Origin: Candidatus Synechococcus spongiarum SP3
Lineage (GTDB): Bacteria; Cyanobacteriota; Cyanobacteriia; PCC-6307; Cyanobiaceae
Direction: 5' to 3'
Assembly (NCBI GenBank): GCA_001007665.1
Contig: JXQG01000003.1
Span: 1 to 60,233, forward strand
Length of the DNA: 60,233 nucleotides
The notes under the pieces are model-generated. The model had not been told where the DNA came from. It saw nothing but the letters and a program-made list of their open reading frames with translations, and did not search any database. Within the stretch, counting starts at the first letter, position 1; every line of letters starts with the position of its first letter. Below, in pieces: positions 8,961 to 17,979 of this stretch. A program made the position numbers and the translations under genes.

Positions 8961-10174
8961 CAGTTCAGACTTCCGAGAATCGCTTGCGCCATGGCCTGAC
9001 TGCCGCCACGGCGCCCAATCCTCTCATGGGCGGTGTGCAGGCAAATGGTGGGCACATCCCCGTCCCGAAGCAGCACCATCAGCAGCCGCGCCGTGTCCTT
9101 GGCGTTGGCAACAGAGCCCGGTGGACCCATGCCACAAAACACCGACGGCCCCAGCAGGCGCTGCTGAGCTTCCGCGAATCGGGATGTAAACTGCGGTCCG
9201 GCACCAGGCATCTGCAGGATTGGCTTTGCCAGACCCACGGCCTGCTCCGTGGCGGTCCCGGCCATGGCCACCAGCAACTGGCTGCCATGGAGCACATCTG
9301 CAAAGCGCCCCCAATAGAGTTCCACCCCCATGGAGCCATGGGCCAACTCCAAGGCCGCGGCGCCGGGGCCACGGGACCTGTGCCGCTGCAGGCGCCAGCC
9401 CTGTTGCGCCGCCACGGTTGCCAGGTGATCCACCGTGATCTCCTTCACCAGCGCCGCAGCCAGTCCCAGGGAGCTCCCGTTCAGGCGCCGGGGCAGATGC
9501 GCCAGCATGGTCAACATCAGGGCCAGGTTGTTGAGTGCTTCCGGCAAGCGGCTACCGGGCAACAGGCCGACACGGGGATGGTAGAGAGACGGCAGCGGTG
9601 CGGCGCTGACGCCCACGGCATCCAGGAAGGGATTGCCGAGAAACTCCACCCTTCGCCCCAGTTGGGTGCTCAGATCGGCGGCGGTGAACCGGTCACGGCT
9701 GAACACGCCAAGAAACCGCTTGCTGCGCAGGCTCGGGCCACAGGGCCATGGCAACGTCAGCCTGCCCTCGTAGTGGCTGGAATAGGCCACCAGGTAGCAG
9801 AACGTCGGACGGCGACTCAGGCGGGCCACCACCACGGGCACCACGTCGCCAACGGCCACCACGGCGTCGTAGTGGCGGGCAAACCGCGCTGCGGCGATGG
9901 ATTGCCTGAGTCCATCAATGGTTTGACCATTGCAGAGCTCTTGGAGGATTCCCCCAAGGCTTTGGTAGCCCATGCCATGGGTGGGGAAGCTGCGGGTCGC
10001 AACCGCCTCCTTGGGGATGTCAAGCTGTCGGTAGGCCTCTCCATGGCCCACCAGGGGGAATGCAACAGCATGGGCCCCCAGCCGAATCAAAGCCTGGCCC
10101 AGGTAGGCGCCGCTGAGGTCCTCCCCGTGGCCATTGCTCACGAGCAACAGCCTTGGCCCATGGGAGCGGATCAT
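8960..10174 (-). CDS. lipid-A-disaccharide synthase-related glycosyltransferase (TIGR03492 type)
   Basis: This 404-residue protein begins with LLLVSNGHGEDLSG, the signature of the cyanobacterial/plant LpxB-related family, and has the GT-B domain pair: an N-terminal acceptor side with a VAVGDVVPVV strand and a C-terminal half with LLPGSRLPEALNN and MAGTATEQAVGL, the nucleotide-sugar side. The real acceptor is unknown, and picocyanobacteria lack classical lipid A, so a different glycolipid is likely. ATG 10174 was chosen because the signature follows within 12 residues. It lies 34 bases after the TPR gene and overlaps the membrane protein gene downstream, making a three-gene operon. Confidence 0.88.
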   Translation of the reverse strand: MIRSHGPRLLLVSNGHGEDLSGAYLGQALIRLGAHAVAFPLVGHGEAYRQLDIPKEAVATRSFPTHGMGYQSLGGILQELCNGQTIDGLRQSIAAARFARHYDAVVAVGDVVPVVVARLSRRPTFCYLVAYSSHYEGRLTLPWPCGPSLRSKRFLGVFSRDRFTAADLSTQLGRRVEFLGNPFLDAVGVSAAPLPSLYHPRVGLLPGSRLPEALNNLALMLTMLAHLPRRLNGSSLGLAAALVKEITVDHLATVAAQQGWRLQRHRSRGPGAAALELAHGSMGVELYWGRFADVLHGSQLLVAMAGTATEQAVGLAKPILQMPGAGPQFTSRFAEAQQRLLGPSVFCGMGPPGSVANAKDTARLLMVLLRDGDVPTICLHTAHERIGRRGGSQAMAQAILGSLN

Positions 10175-10208
10175 GGTTGTGGGAGCAGGGGATGGCCAGG
10201 GTTGCTGA

Positions 10209-10670
10209 TCACCTGTCGGGGGACGGGAGGATCCAGGTCTCGACCTTACGCAAGGCCTGCCAATCTCCACGGCGTTCCAAGCCATCCACGATGGACTGTC
10301 GGAGCTCTTCCCTGATGTCTGGGGCCATGGTCAGCACCTTCTGGATCTGCTGAATCTGCTCCCTGACCCCCTTGGTGTTGGTTTCCAGCATGGCCAGGCT
10401 GAGATTGAGACGGGCCTGAGGATCCTGGGGGGTCAGCCGCACCGCCATGTGCCCCGACTTCAAGGCCGCCAGGGGGCGGTCGGCCAGGAGCTGCAGCCAG
10501 CACAGGCAGGTCCAGGCAGCGCCATGATTGGGAGAACTGCGGACAATCTCCAAAAACGTGGGGAGCAATTCCTCGGCACTGCTTCCCTTTTGGTAAGCCG
10601 CCAGGGCCTGCTCAAATGGACCCTGCGCCTCATCATCAGCCTCCCTGGTGGAGATGGTGTCATCAACCAT
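10209..10670 (-). CDS. TPR-like helical repeat protein
   Basis: The 153-residue protein contains tetratricopeptide-like helices: PFEQALAAYQKG, then NHGAAWTCLCWLQLLADRP and SGHMAVRLTPQDPQARLN, a classical TPR A/B pair with Ala-8/Pro-32 spacing. Such proteins are cytosolic interaction scaffolds. ATG 10670 was chosen; in-frame starts up to 10820 would add ~50 residues of unlike composition. It is first of a three-gene minus-strand operon with the LpxB-like transferase and the small membrane protein, which suggests but does not prove a shared role in envelope glycolipid metabolism. Confidence 0.8.
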   Translation of the reverse strand: MVDDTISTREADDEAQGPFEQALAAYQKGSSAEELLPTFLEIVRSSPNHGAAWTCLCWLQLLADRPLAALKSGHMAVRLTPQDPQARLNLSLAMLETNTKGVREQIQQIQKVLTMAPDIREELRQSIVDGLERRGDWQALRKVETWILPSPDR

Positions 10671-10761
10671 GCTCGATGTGTCCAGATCCTGCACTCGGAA
10701 GCCCAGGCTATGGCATAGCAGTATGCCATAGCTACCCTCCAGCGCCGCCTTATCCAACGCC

Positions 10762-11388
10762 ATGTCATTCAAGGTCAAGCTCTTCCCGCAGCATTTGCCT
10801 TCGCCCATCCCCTTCCCCACGGCCTGGCTCCTGGTGAGCCTCCTTACCCCCGCGGCAGCCCTGGGCCAGGCTGGGGCGCCAACCCAAAGCCTTGCCGTCC
10901 GTGCCCAGGTGTGTGGTCCTGTACGGGGGGAACGTCAACCCCGGCCTCCGGCCTCCACCTGTGTGGACCTGGAAGTGCCGGCCACGCCGCAGGAGTATGC
11001 CATTGGCTTGATGGGGCGCTCCCGCCTGCCGCCAGAGCGGGGCATGTGGTTTCGCTTTGATCAACAGGATGCCAGCATCTGGATGCGCCATACGCTGATC
11101 CCCCTGGATCTGGTGTTCCTGGAGCGGCAGGATCTCCATGGGTCTTTGGGTGGCTCTTCGGGGGAAGCGCTTTCCGTGGCGCGCATCGTGAGGGTGGTCC
11201 ATGATGTCCAGCCCTGCCCCGGCCTGCCCTGCCCCAGCTACAAGGCCGGACAATCCGTTGACCATGTGGTGGAGCTGGCTGCTGGCGAAGCCCGGCGGCG
11301 CAACTGGACGGAGGAGACCATCCTGGAATTCAGTTGGCTGGAGGATCCTGGTGGGGAGAACGACCACTCACAATCAACACGGGATTGA
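10762..11388 (+). CDS. exported DUF192 family protein
   Basis: The 208-residue protein carries a signal-like N-terminus (hydrophobic core ~18-34, AAALGQA cleavage region). DUF192 follows: EYAIGLMGRSRLPPERGMWF, IWMRHTLIPLDLVFL, and VVHDVQPCPGLPCPSYKAG, the recognised blocks of this small beta-barrel family of unknown function. It is probably periplasmic, with the paired Cys of CPGLPC available for a disulfide. It is divergent from the TPR gene, and its 3' end overlaps the convergent cobL by 59 bases. The tail after about residue 195 looks non-conserved. Confidence 0.85.
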   Translation: MSFKVKLFPQHLPSPIPFPTAWLLVSLLTPAAALGQAGAPTQSLAVRAQVCGPVRGERQPRPPASTCVDLEVPATPQEYAIGLMGRSRLPPERGMWFRFDQQDASIWMRHTLIPLDLVFLERQDLHGSLGGSSGEALSVARIVRVVHDVQPCPGLPCPSYKAGQSVDHVVELAAGEARRRNWTEETILEFSWLEDPGGENDHSQSTRD

Positions 11389-12589
11389 GGGGCTGGAGAC
11401 GGGTGTGCCCCCCCACCGGACAACCGCGGCTGATCTGCGCCTGCAGGCTATGCACCTCCAGACCGGCGTCCCTGAGTTGATGGCGCACAGCGGCAAAAGC
11501 CTCCAACGTGGCCAGGGGAAGAACAATGCGACCGCCGGGCTTGAGGCGCGCCGCCGCCTGTTTCAGCATTGCCCGACGATCTCCACCCCCGCCAATCAGC
11601 ACCCGATCCGGATCGGGAAGCTTGTGAAGAACGGCCAGAGCGGAGGCCCCGTGGAGATGGAGCCGCTGCAGATCACATCCCACGGCGCAGGCATTGCGCT
11701 GGATCAGGGGAACAGCCCCCACCCGCCGCTCTACCGCATGGAGTTCCAGTTGGGGTCGCAGCCGCATGGCCTCCAGCCCCACACTGCCCACACCAGCCCC
11801 CAGATCCCACATCACCCCGCTGCGGGGCAGGTTCAACTCCGCCAGCAGCAGCACCCGCACTTCCCGTTTGGTCATGAGACCTGGATGATCCTCGTGCTGA
11901 TGCCAGACGCCGTCATCCAGGCCAAACCAGGGCAAGGGCTCAACACGGGGCCTGGGGCGGCGCAGCAGGACCATCAGATTGAGGGGGTCCACGTCCGTGG
12001 GCATCTCATCGGACTGCACTTGGCGCAGGCACTCCGTGGGATGCCCAAGACGTTCCGCCAACCAGAGGTCGTAACAACTGGTCATCTGGGTGGACCGGAG
12101 GACGGCCGCCACGTCCTCCGGTCCACCCTGGCACGGATCCGTCAGCACCACCAGGGCGCTGGGATGGCGGCGTAGCGTGGCCGCCAGACTGTCGGCGTCA
12201 CGGCCATGGAGGCTCACCCACGTGGCGTCCTGCCATGGACGCTTGAGCCGCGCAAACAACTGCTGCATGGAAGTGGCCGCGGGATAAAAGACAAGGTCTT
12301 TTTGGGAAAACCGCTGCAGCAACGCACGGCCCAAACCAAACCAGAGGGGATCCCCGCTGGTGAGCACTACGCAATGCTTCCCCTGACGGTGCCGCTGGGT
12401 GAGCCACGCCAGCGCTGCCTCCAACGGATCCATGCTGTGTACCTCTTGGGTCTTGGATCGGGGTTGGAGTCGCTCCAGCACCCGCCGAGGAGCCAGCAAG
12501 CAGTCACAACAGCTCAGGAGTCGGCGCTGGGGAGCCGCCATGGTGTCGGGGGCTCCCGCGTCACAGCCGATCACGTCAATCCTGGCCAT
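11330..12589 (-). CDS. cobL: precorrin-6Y C5,15-methyltransferase (decarboxylating), CbiE-CbiT fusion
   Basis: CobL methylates C5 and C15 of the corrin precursor and decarboxylates the C12 acetate, using S-adenosylmethionine. The 419 residues cover both halves: an N-terminal tetrapyrrole methylase (CbiE, MARIDVIGCDAGAP... LTSGDPLWFGLG) and a C-terminal class I methyltransferase (CbiT) with WDLGAGVGSVGLEAMRL. ATG 12589 starts exactly at the first beta-strand. It works in the same pathway as cobQ and cobM in this window. About 90 bases of its 5' end are found again, damaged, at 13816-13906. Confidence 0.93.
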   Translation of the reverse strand: MARIDVIGCDAGAPDTMAAPQRRLLSCCDCLLAPRRVLERLQPRSKTQEVHSMDPLEAALAWLTQRHRQGKHCVVLTSGDPLWFGLGRALLQRFSQKDLVFYPAATSMQQLFARLKRPWQDATWVSLHGRDADSLAATLRRHPSALVVLTDPCQGGPEDVAAVLRSTQMTSCYDLWLAERLGHPTECLRQVQSDEMPTDVDPLNLMVLLRRPRPRVEPLPWFGLDDGVWHQHEDHPGLMTKREVRVLLLAELNLPRSGVMWDLGAGVGSVGLEAMRLRPQLELHAVERRVGAVPLIQRNACAVGCDLQRLHLHGASALAVLHKLPDPDRVLIGGGGDRRAMLKQAAARLKPGGRIVLPLATLEAFAAVRHQLRDAGLEVHSLQAQISRGCPVGGHTRLQPLNPVLIVSGRSPHQDPPAN

Positions 12590-12860
12590 GGCCTAAGCGG
12601 GTTCTCGTGCAGAAGGTTGCAGATCAAGGTTCAGGCTCAGGTAGCAGGTGGGGTAAGACCACAGGACAGACGGAAAGCCGTAGTGCGGTCTCTCCTGGAC
12701 CGGTGAACCGCGCCGGCCCACGCCACCTGCTGGGAAACAGAAGAACGGCATCTCTGCTGAACTCCTCACGAAATACATAGTCCCATGCCTGCCCTGCCCC
12801 CGGACTCAGCGAGTGATTCGCCCCAAGCGTCCATGTAGGGGCACTGGCACTCCTGTTTAA
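12590..12860. other. non-coding stretch upstream of cobL
   Basis: I see no convincing gene. Short minus-strand frames here (for example 12624-12869) have irregular composition and no recognisable motif. It presumably contains the cobL promoter, but no clear -10/-35 pair could be assigned. Confidence 0.5.
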
Positions 12861-13124
12861 TACACTCACAACAAGCGGATTGATGGACTGGACAAACGAA
12901 TTGATACCTTGAGAGACGACCTGAAAGCCAGTGAGACCAGGCAGCGGGAAGACATGAGGAAGCTACGGTCTGACGTAAAAGAGCTTGGCTCCAGGTTGGA
13001 TCGCCTGGTTGAGAGCCTCTTGGCCAGCCTACGCACGGTGGTGGGTCGGATGTCAGCGTGTCTCATTCGCAGCGGGGAGATGGCGGCTGCCGAATCTCGC
13101 CTGCTCCACTTCTGCGCTGTGTGA
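12861..13124 (+). pseudogene. fragment of a small coiled-coil protein
   Basis: An open frame from after the TAA at 12858 to 13124 encodes a heptad-rich helix, with DKRIDTLRDDLKAS and LGSRLDRLVESLLASLR. The first ATG-like start is absent; only a TTG at 12909 offers initiation, so the N-terminus, usually a membrane helix in such proteins, seems lost. The end is overlapped by the minus-strand gene at 13053. Similar 'RIDTL' pieces occur at 19574-19640 and a related tail at 42286-42345, which suggests a family spread and decayed in this genome. The fragment status is inference. Confidence 0.5.
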
Positions 13125-13481
13125 GCTGAGGGCATTGCGACACAACTGGATGCGCAGAGAATTCTCATACTCGTTCAGCAAAGGGCTGGCCCCGCAGCCT
13201 TGAGGGTGGAGCAAATCAGGATCCAGGACGAGGCGCTTCAGAGCGTCCCAGCAGTAGAGGCCCTCGTGGGGGCGCACTCTGCAGAACCATGGCGTGTGTG
13301 CCTCAGCGGCTGAGATGCCTTCAGTAACATGGTGGGCAATTGCAGTGGGGATAGGAAGCAGCAGCAGGGCCAGGAGAAGGGGGCGCAGAATCGTAGAGAG
13401 ACAAGGAAAACGGCAGGCCAGAATTACAGAAAACAGGATTGCAGAAAATGAATTGGAAAATCTGATAGGTGTAAAAGCCAT
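13053..13481 (-). CDS. hypothetical exported protein
   Basis: The 142-residue frame begins with a long hydrophobic leader (residues ~9-49, ending PIPTAIAHH), compatible with a signal peptide or anchor. The mature part has four Cys (FCRVR, YCWDAL, GCGASP, LCRNAL), so disulfides are plausible in the periplasm. I do not recognise the family. The last ~25 residues come from DNA antisense to a coiled-coil fragment and may not be original, so the gene could be truncated or its stop displaced. It lies in a decayed island. Confidence 0.5.
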   Translation of the reverse strand: MAFTPIRFSNSFSAILFSVILACRFPCLSTILRPLLLALLLLPIPTAIAHHVTEGISAAEAHTPWFCRVRPHEGLYCWDALKRLVLDPDLLHPQGCGASPLLNEYENSLRIQLCRNALSSHSAEVEQARFGSRHLPAANETR

Positions 13482-13586
13482 AAGAAAGGAGGAAACAATA
13501 TCAATTCCAGCATGGGGCTGATCGAAAATGCGAGTCTATTTTAAGACCAATCTAAGATCTGCAAGAAGTTGGCAGTGGAGAGGATT

Positions 13587-13760
13587 TCAGGTTTTGGCGC
13601 TGTCGCAGGTAAGCCCAGGATAATACAGGGCCATAATTAGCTGAAGTTCTTCTTTTTCATCAGTGAATCTATCGATCTTCAATTCATAATCTTCACCTGC
13701 ATCAACGAGCAATCCAAGGGAGAGAATGCCCGTAAGGGCCAAAGGAAGCAGTGACTTCAT
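13587..13760 (-). CDS. very small putative exported protein
   Basis: The 57-residue frame has a compact signal peptide (MKSLLPLALTGILSLGLL, ~1-18) followed by an acidic, Lys-rich segment (EDYELKIDRFTDEKEE) and one late Cys. It is AT-richer than its surroundings. ATG 13760 begins the signal directly; an upstream in-frame ATG at 13820 would add 20 residues. It may be a true small secreted protein or the surviving N-terminus of a longer one. Function unknown. Confidence 0.4.
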   Translation of the reverse strand: MKSLLPLALTGILSLGLLVDAGEDYELKIDRFTDEKEELQLIMALYYPGLTCDSAKT

Positions 13761-13815
13761 TTTGAATAGAGCGGCGATTCTGAAGAGATAGAGCCAAAAG
13801 CCAGTGGTGGAGAGG

Positions 13816-13906
13816 GTCACAGCAGCTCAGGAGTTGGCGCTGGGGAGCCGCCATGGTGTCGGGGGGCTCCCGCGTCACAGCCGATCACGCCAATCCTGGC
13901 CATGGC
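13816..13906 (-). pseudogene. duplicated, frameshifted 5' fragment of cobL
   Basis: About 91 bases here match the cobL start region at 12503-12592 with only a few substitutions. It begins with the same ATG (13901-13903) and MARI.VIGCDAGAP reading. A run of five G in cobL (plus strand, 12548-12552) is six G here (13860-13866 region), so the copy goes out of frame after ~15 codons. Similarity ends abruptly on both sides. Confidence 0.9.
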
Positions 13907-14119
13907 ATTGTTTCAAGAGGGCTTAATTCGCGAAACATTAGGCCTGGCATTGCCCACGCGCCGTGGAGGCAGGTTCTGGGTGATGGTTGATGTCCAGGTT
14001 TGCTGGGATGAAACCATGGGAGATCGCTGTCCAGGTCTTTAATGGCAATGCCGCGGGAGCGGCGCAGCAGGTCCTTGAACTGGCGGTGCTGCCCAGGCAA
14101 TGATCTGGTGTGAATAGTG

Positions 14120-15233
14120 TCAACGAGCGCCAGCAGCTTCAAGAAGCTGTACGATATTCCAATGTTTCTTTACGCGTGCAATGTCGAGAGAGGTCTCACC
14201 ATTGTGATCTGTAGCTTTAAGATCAGCACCAGCATCGACCAGAGCTTGAGCAACTTCTGAATGTTCATGCTGAGCTGCCAAGTGAAGTAATGTCTTGCCA
14301 TGATTGTTTCTAGCTTGAAGATCAGCGCCAGCCTCGATCAGAATTAGAACAGCTTCTAAATGTCCTTCCTCAGACGCCAAGTGAAGTACTGTCTTGCCAC
14401 GGCTGGTTTTCGCATGAAGGTCAGCGCCAGCAGCGATCAGAATCAGAGCAACTCTTGAATGTCCATGAAAAGACGCCAAGTGAAGTGGTGACGCGTCAAG
14501 GTTGGTTTTCGCATCAAGATCAGCGCCACCATTGACCAGGATTTGCGTAAATTCCGAATATCCAGTCCGAGCTGAAAAGATGAGTGGTGTCGCGCCATTT
14601 TTATCTGTAGCATTAACATAGGCGCCAGCATTGATCAGGGCTTGAGCAATTTCCGAATGCCCTTCCAGCGCCGCCACGTGAAGTGGTGTCAGGTCTTCAT
14701 TGGCTGTTGCATTCCAATTGGCGCCAGCGTTGATCAGGGCTTGAGCAGCTTCTGCATGTCCTGCTCTAGTTGCCAAGTGGAGTGGTGTAAAGCCACAGTC
14801 GTTTTTAGCATTGGGGTCAGCGCCCGCTTGAATGATCGTTTGTATTATCTCAGGCTAGCCGTTCTCTGCTGCCTTAAACAGTCCAGCAACAAGTTCTTCC
14901 TTGCCGACGCCATGGTGAATTAAAGCCTTTACATGATTTAAATTGCCAATTGTAGACGCTGCAACCAATAGCGATGGCTGGGAAGAACCATAGTGAGCTC
15001 TCAAGTTTCCTAAGCTTGGTATTCCAAGGCCACGGGAAGTAGCTAGTGAGACCACTGCTTTCAAGCCCGTCCCCAAGAGACGACCAGCCACAGAGAGGGC
15101 AGAGAAAAAGCGGCGAATCCAGAGCCTTGTCCCCCAAGGCCCATCGCACGCAAGTGAGACCAGCGCTTTCCAGTGCTTTCAAGCCCGTCCCCAGAAGACG
15201 ACCAGCCGCAGAGAAGCCAGAGAACATCACCAC
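14120..15233 (-). pseudogene. ankyrin-repeat protein gene, interrupted by one stop and one frameshift
   Basis: Residues encoded from 14853 down to 14120 form seven to eight 33-residue ankyrin repeats (GHSEIAQALINAGAYVNAT, TPLHLA-type turns), a protein-binding solenoid common in symbionts that act on host proteins. The same frame continues upstream to 15091, but a TAG at 14855-14857 separates the halves exactly between repeats (...FKAAENG | PEIIQTI). Further upstream the reading continues in another frame to an ATG at 15233; the join is at the five-A run near 15109. The repeat block (14120-14776) could still be expressed from an internal ATG at 14776, but the original protein is broken. Confidence 0.8.
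15046..15230. repeat. two ~70-bp diverged direct repeats in the ankyrin gene 5' region
   Basis: The copies begin with GTGAGACCA at 15046 and 15154 and both contain TTTCAAGCCCGTCCCCA followed by GACGACCAGCC. On the minus strand each encodes AGRLLGTGLKA. The second also contains a 10-bp near-tandem duplication (15161-15180). Confidence 0.8.
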
Positions 15234-15240
15234 AGGGTCT

Positions 15241-15496
15241 TCCGAAAGAGTGAGCCTACCACATATCCCAATTCCATAGGAGCTTGAAGAAAAAGTCCTA
15301 AGAAATTACTGGAAAACCGCCCTACCTCTGTTAAAGATCTACAATAACCTGGAATTGAAAGTGAGGAGATAATGAGCAAGGTGTCAGCGCCCCCGGAAGC
15401 CGTTGTCCCAGGATGTTCCCTTGGCCGTGCTCAATGGAATCTCGCTTGGGGTTCCGCTCTCAGTTGAAGCCGACGCCATGCTTATAGATGGACAAG
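15241..15496 (+). other. intergenic stretch with a 31-codon open frame
   Basis: No recognisable gene. GAGGAGATA precedes an ATG at 15372 that opens a 31-codon frame to 15467. The ribosome-binding site is good, but the peptide is featureless and may be the truncated start of a lost gene. Confidence 0.3.
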
Positions 15497-16768
15497 TCAT
15501 CGACCGGGAAACGCCCACATGGCGTCGTTCCCGACCATCTGGTCGTAAGAAAAGAGCGCCACGCCATCGGCGCCCGCCTCTTGCGCATCACCCCACTGGC
15601 GCCACAAGCCCGCCGGCTGATCCGTGAACTTGTACGCCCCCAGACCGATCACCACCTCCCCGGTGGCTTCGTTCCCATCCTTCACCCCCTTGGCGGCGAG
15701 GACGCTGCGGCTGATTTGCGCAGCCAGACGTTCATCCTCGGTGTAGTTCATCACCACGGCCCTATCCAGAAATCCGTCTTCCAACCAGCCTCGCCAGTCC
15801 TGAAAGGCGGACAGATAGGCCCGTTCCGCCCATGGAAGCACTGCAGCGGAAACAACAACGTCCTGCCTGATCTCTTTGGTGGTTTCATAAACACCCCGCA
15901 CCGCAGCCGTCACTTGCGCTCGCCGCCAGTCGTCCCACGCCGCAGCATCGTCACTTGTCGCTTGCGCGTCTGCACGGGGGGCGACGCGCCCGCTTGCTTG
16001 CTCGAAACGGGACACGGAGGCCTCATTGTATCCAAAATCAAGACGCGGCGGGAAGCGGGAGCCCGGTGAGATGGGTAATGCGTAGGGGTAGCGGATGTAA
16101 TCCAGGTGGACCCCCGCCAGCCGCGGATAGTTGCGCACCAGATGGGCCGCCAGGTCGATGATGCGCTGGCGCACGTCGGGATTGCCCGGATCCAGAAAAA
16201 TGCCCCGGGTCCCCAGGCCAAAACCCTTCGCCCATGCGGGTGCTCCCGAGGCAGGGTAGTCGAGGAGCGAATGGCCGTATTGATCCCGGAGGACGGCTTC
16301 TTCCCCCAGTTCCTGGATGATGGGCGCGTTTTCGTTACTGGCCAGGGCGTAGGCGTTGATCCAGCCATGGATGCGGATGGGGCACCCGTGGTCTTGTCCC
16401 TGGGAGGCCAGATCCAGCAGGAGCGCCAGGGGCTCCTGCCCGAACCGCTGTGCGGGAGCATCGTCAGCCAGGGACGTTGTGAACCATGAGCGGCCCGAGC
16501 GATAAACCTGAGCGTAAATATCCGTGACCCCTGTTGCCCGGGCCCGTTGCACCAGGGCCCTGATTGTTTCCGGGCTGTCCAGGGTTCTGTTGGCGCCCTC
16601 CGCCTGCACCCAAAGGCCCACTTCGAAGGCTGCGCCTGGGCAGGGATTCGTTGGGGAGTCCTCTGTCAGGTGATCTTTCGGGTGGTTTTTCGGGGAAGAG
16701 CAGCCGGACATCAGAAGCACGATGAGCAGGAGCCAAGGCGCTCCTGTGCGCGAGAGCCGCATCAACAT
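15497..16768 (-). CDS. lipoprotein of the glycosyl-hydrolase-like 10 (GHL10) type
   Basis: The 423-residue protein has a lipobox (LLMSGC, Cys ~23) after a short signal, so it should be membrane-anchored. The body is a TIM-barrel of the GHL10/YngK group: VGLWVQAEGANRTL, IRIHGWINAYAL, GIFLDPGNPDVR, GVHLDYIRYPY (conserved Asp-Tyr-Ile-Arg-Tyr) and VVMNYTEDE. Family members are thought to act on peptidoglycan or extracellular polysaccharide; the substrate here is unknown. The start overlaps the murG stop by 7 bases, which ties it to cell-wall synthesis in one transcript. Confidence 0.85.
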   Translation of the reverse strand: MLMRLSRTGAPWLLLIVLLMSGCSSPKNHPKDHLTEDSPTNPCPGAAFEVGLWVQAEGANRTLDSPETIRALVQRARATGVTDIYAQVYRSGRSWFTTSLADDAPAQRFGQEPLALLLDLASQGQDHGCPIRIHGWINAYALASNENAPIIQELGEEAVLRDQYGHSLLDYPASGAPAWAKGFGLGTRGIFLDPGNPDVRQRIIDLAAHLVRNYPRLAGVHLDYIRYPYALPISPGSRFPPRLDFGYNEASVSRFEQASGRVAPRADAQATSDDAAAWDDWRRAQVTAAVRGVYETTKEIRQDVVVSAAVLPWAERAYLSAFQDWRGWLEDGFLDRAVVMNYTEDERLAAQISRSVLAAKGVKDGNEATGEVVIGLGAYKFTDQPAGLWRQWGDAQEAGADGVALFSYDQMVGNDAMWAFPGR

Positions 16769-17922
16769 GACAAGTTCTTCGGCGAGGGTGGATCATGATC
16801 AGCCATGGGAATTGGCGTGGCGTCTGGTGGCTGACTGCTGGTGCCCGGCCTGGGTCGGTGCAGGGTTTCCAACATCTTCGCCACGTCTGCCGCTGCATCG
16901 TTCCTGGCCAGGCGTCCCATGGCGGCAGCCATGGCCACCAGTGGATCCGGGGCAGGGGTCCCCATGGACAGGCGGGGTCCCAGCAGTCGTCGGACAGCGC
17001 GGCCCAGTGGTTCTCCATCGGGATTTTCGTGGACGACGACCGCAGCTCCAAAGGCGGCGACCGCGCCGGCATTGGCCTCCTGATGCCGATCCGACGCATG
17101 GGGATAGGGCACCAACACCGCTGGGCACCGGCTTGCCGCCAGTTCGCTGATGCTACCGGCGCCGGCGCGGCTGATGGCCAGGTCTCCATGCTGAAGGAGG
17201 CCAGCCATCTCCTCTGTGAACTGGCGCTCCACGCAGGCCGGATCCCGCAAGCTGCCCATTTCCGGATCATCACGCCCACAGAGATGAACCAGCCGACACC
17301 CTGCCTCCAGCCAGGGCCGGGCCTGTTGCCGCACCATGTGACTCAAGCCACGGGCCCCCTGGCTGCCGCCCATCACCACCAGCAACGGGCCGGATCCACG
17401 GGGCACCCATTCCGGCAACGGAGCCGGGCGGTAAAATTCGGAACGCACCGGTGTTCCTGTATACCAGAGGCGCTTGGGTGGGCGGTCAAGCCTTGTTGAG
17501 CTCCATCCCAGGGCCACCCCACTACAGCAACCGCCCAGCAGGCGGGTGACGCGGCCGGCAACGGCATTGGACTCGTGGAGCAGCACCGGCAGCCCAGCCA
17601 GCCGGGCCGCCAGAATGGCCGGTGCGGCAATGTACCCTCCTGTGGTGAACACCACGGTCATGCGTTGCCGGCGCAGCAGCCATCGCACCGCCCACACCGC
17701 CACAAGCAACTGGATCAGCCGCTGCAGCCGCTCCCGCCTCCCTCCCTGCAAGCCCCCCATGGCCACCCAGTGCAAGGGGTAGCGCTTGGGCACCAGGCGT
17801 CCATCCAGGCGCTCCCGCGTGCCCAGCCAATGGATGTCCCAGTGGGGAAGCATTTCCGCAACAGCCAGGGCCGGGAAGAGGTGGCCACCGGTGCCACTGG
17901 CGGCGATCAACAAGCGTGCCAT
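16762..17922 (-). CDS. murG: MurG, lipid II-forming N-acetylglucosaminyltransferase
   Basis: MurG transfers GlcNAc from UDP-GlcNAc to lipid I at the inner face of the plasma membrane, completing lipid II for peptidoglycan. The 386-residue GT-B protein has the diphosphate loop AASGTGGHLFPALAVAE at the N-terminus, TTGGYIAAPAILAA, a MGGSQGARGL loop opening the C-terminal domain, and ISRAGAGSISELAA with LVPYPHASDRHQEANA for UDP-GlcNAc binding. ATG 17922 is chosen since the loop follows at once; a longer frame to 18351 is antisense to the divergent gene. The C-terminal ~25 residues are an unconserved Pro-rich tail. Confidence 0.94.
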   Translation of the reverse strand: MARLLIAASGTGGHLFPALAVAEMLPHWDIHWLGTRERLDGRLVPKRYPLHWVAMGGLQGGRRERLQRLIQLLVAVWAVRWLLRRQRMTVVFTTGGYIAAPAILAARLAGLPVLLHESNAVAGRVTRLLGGCCSGVALGWSSTRLDRPPKRLWYTGTPVRSEFYRPAPLPEWVPRGSGPLLVVMGGSQGARGLSHMVRQQARPWLEAGCRLVHLCGRDDPEMGSLRDPACVERQFTEEMAGLLQHGDLAISRAGAGSISELAASRCPAVLVPYPHASDRHQEANAGAVAAFGAAVVVHENPDGEPLGRAVRRLLGPRLSMGTPAPDPLVAMAAAMGRLARNDAAADVAKMLETLHRPRPGTSSQPPDATPIPMADHDPPSPKNLSC

Positions 17923-17979
17923 GGCGATGCCCCCGCGAAAACGCGTACCGTAGGGAAGAGGCTTCCAGGAGCACACCCC

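Noticed and set aside
12624-12869. 81-codon minus-strand frame upstream of cobL
   Set aside because: No ribosome site, no recognisable domain, irregular composition.
13885-14142. 85-codon minus-strand frame after the ankyrin gene
   Set aside because: It runs into the duplicated cobL fragment and has no motif or plausible start; treated as non-coding.
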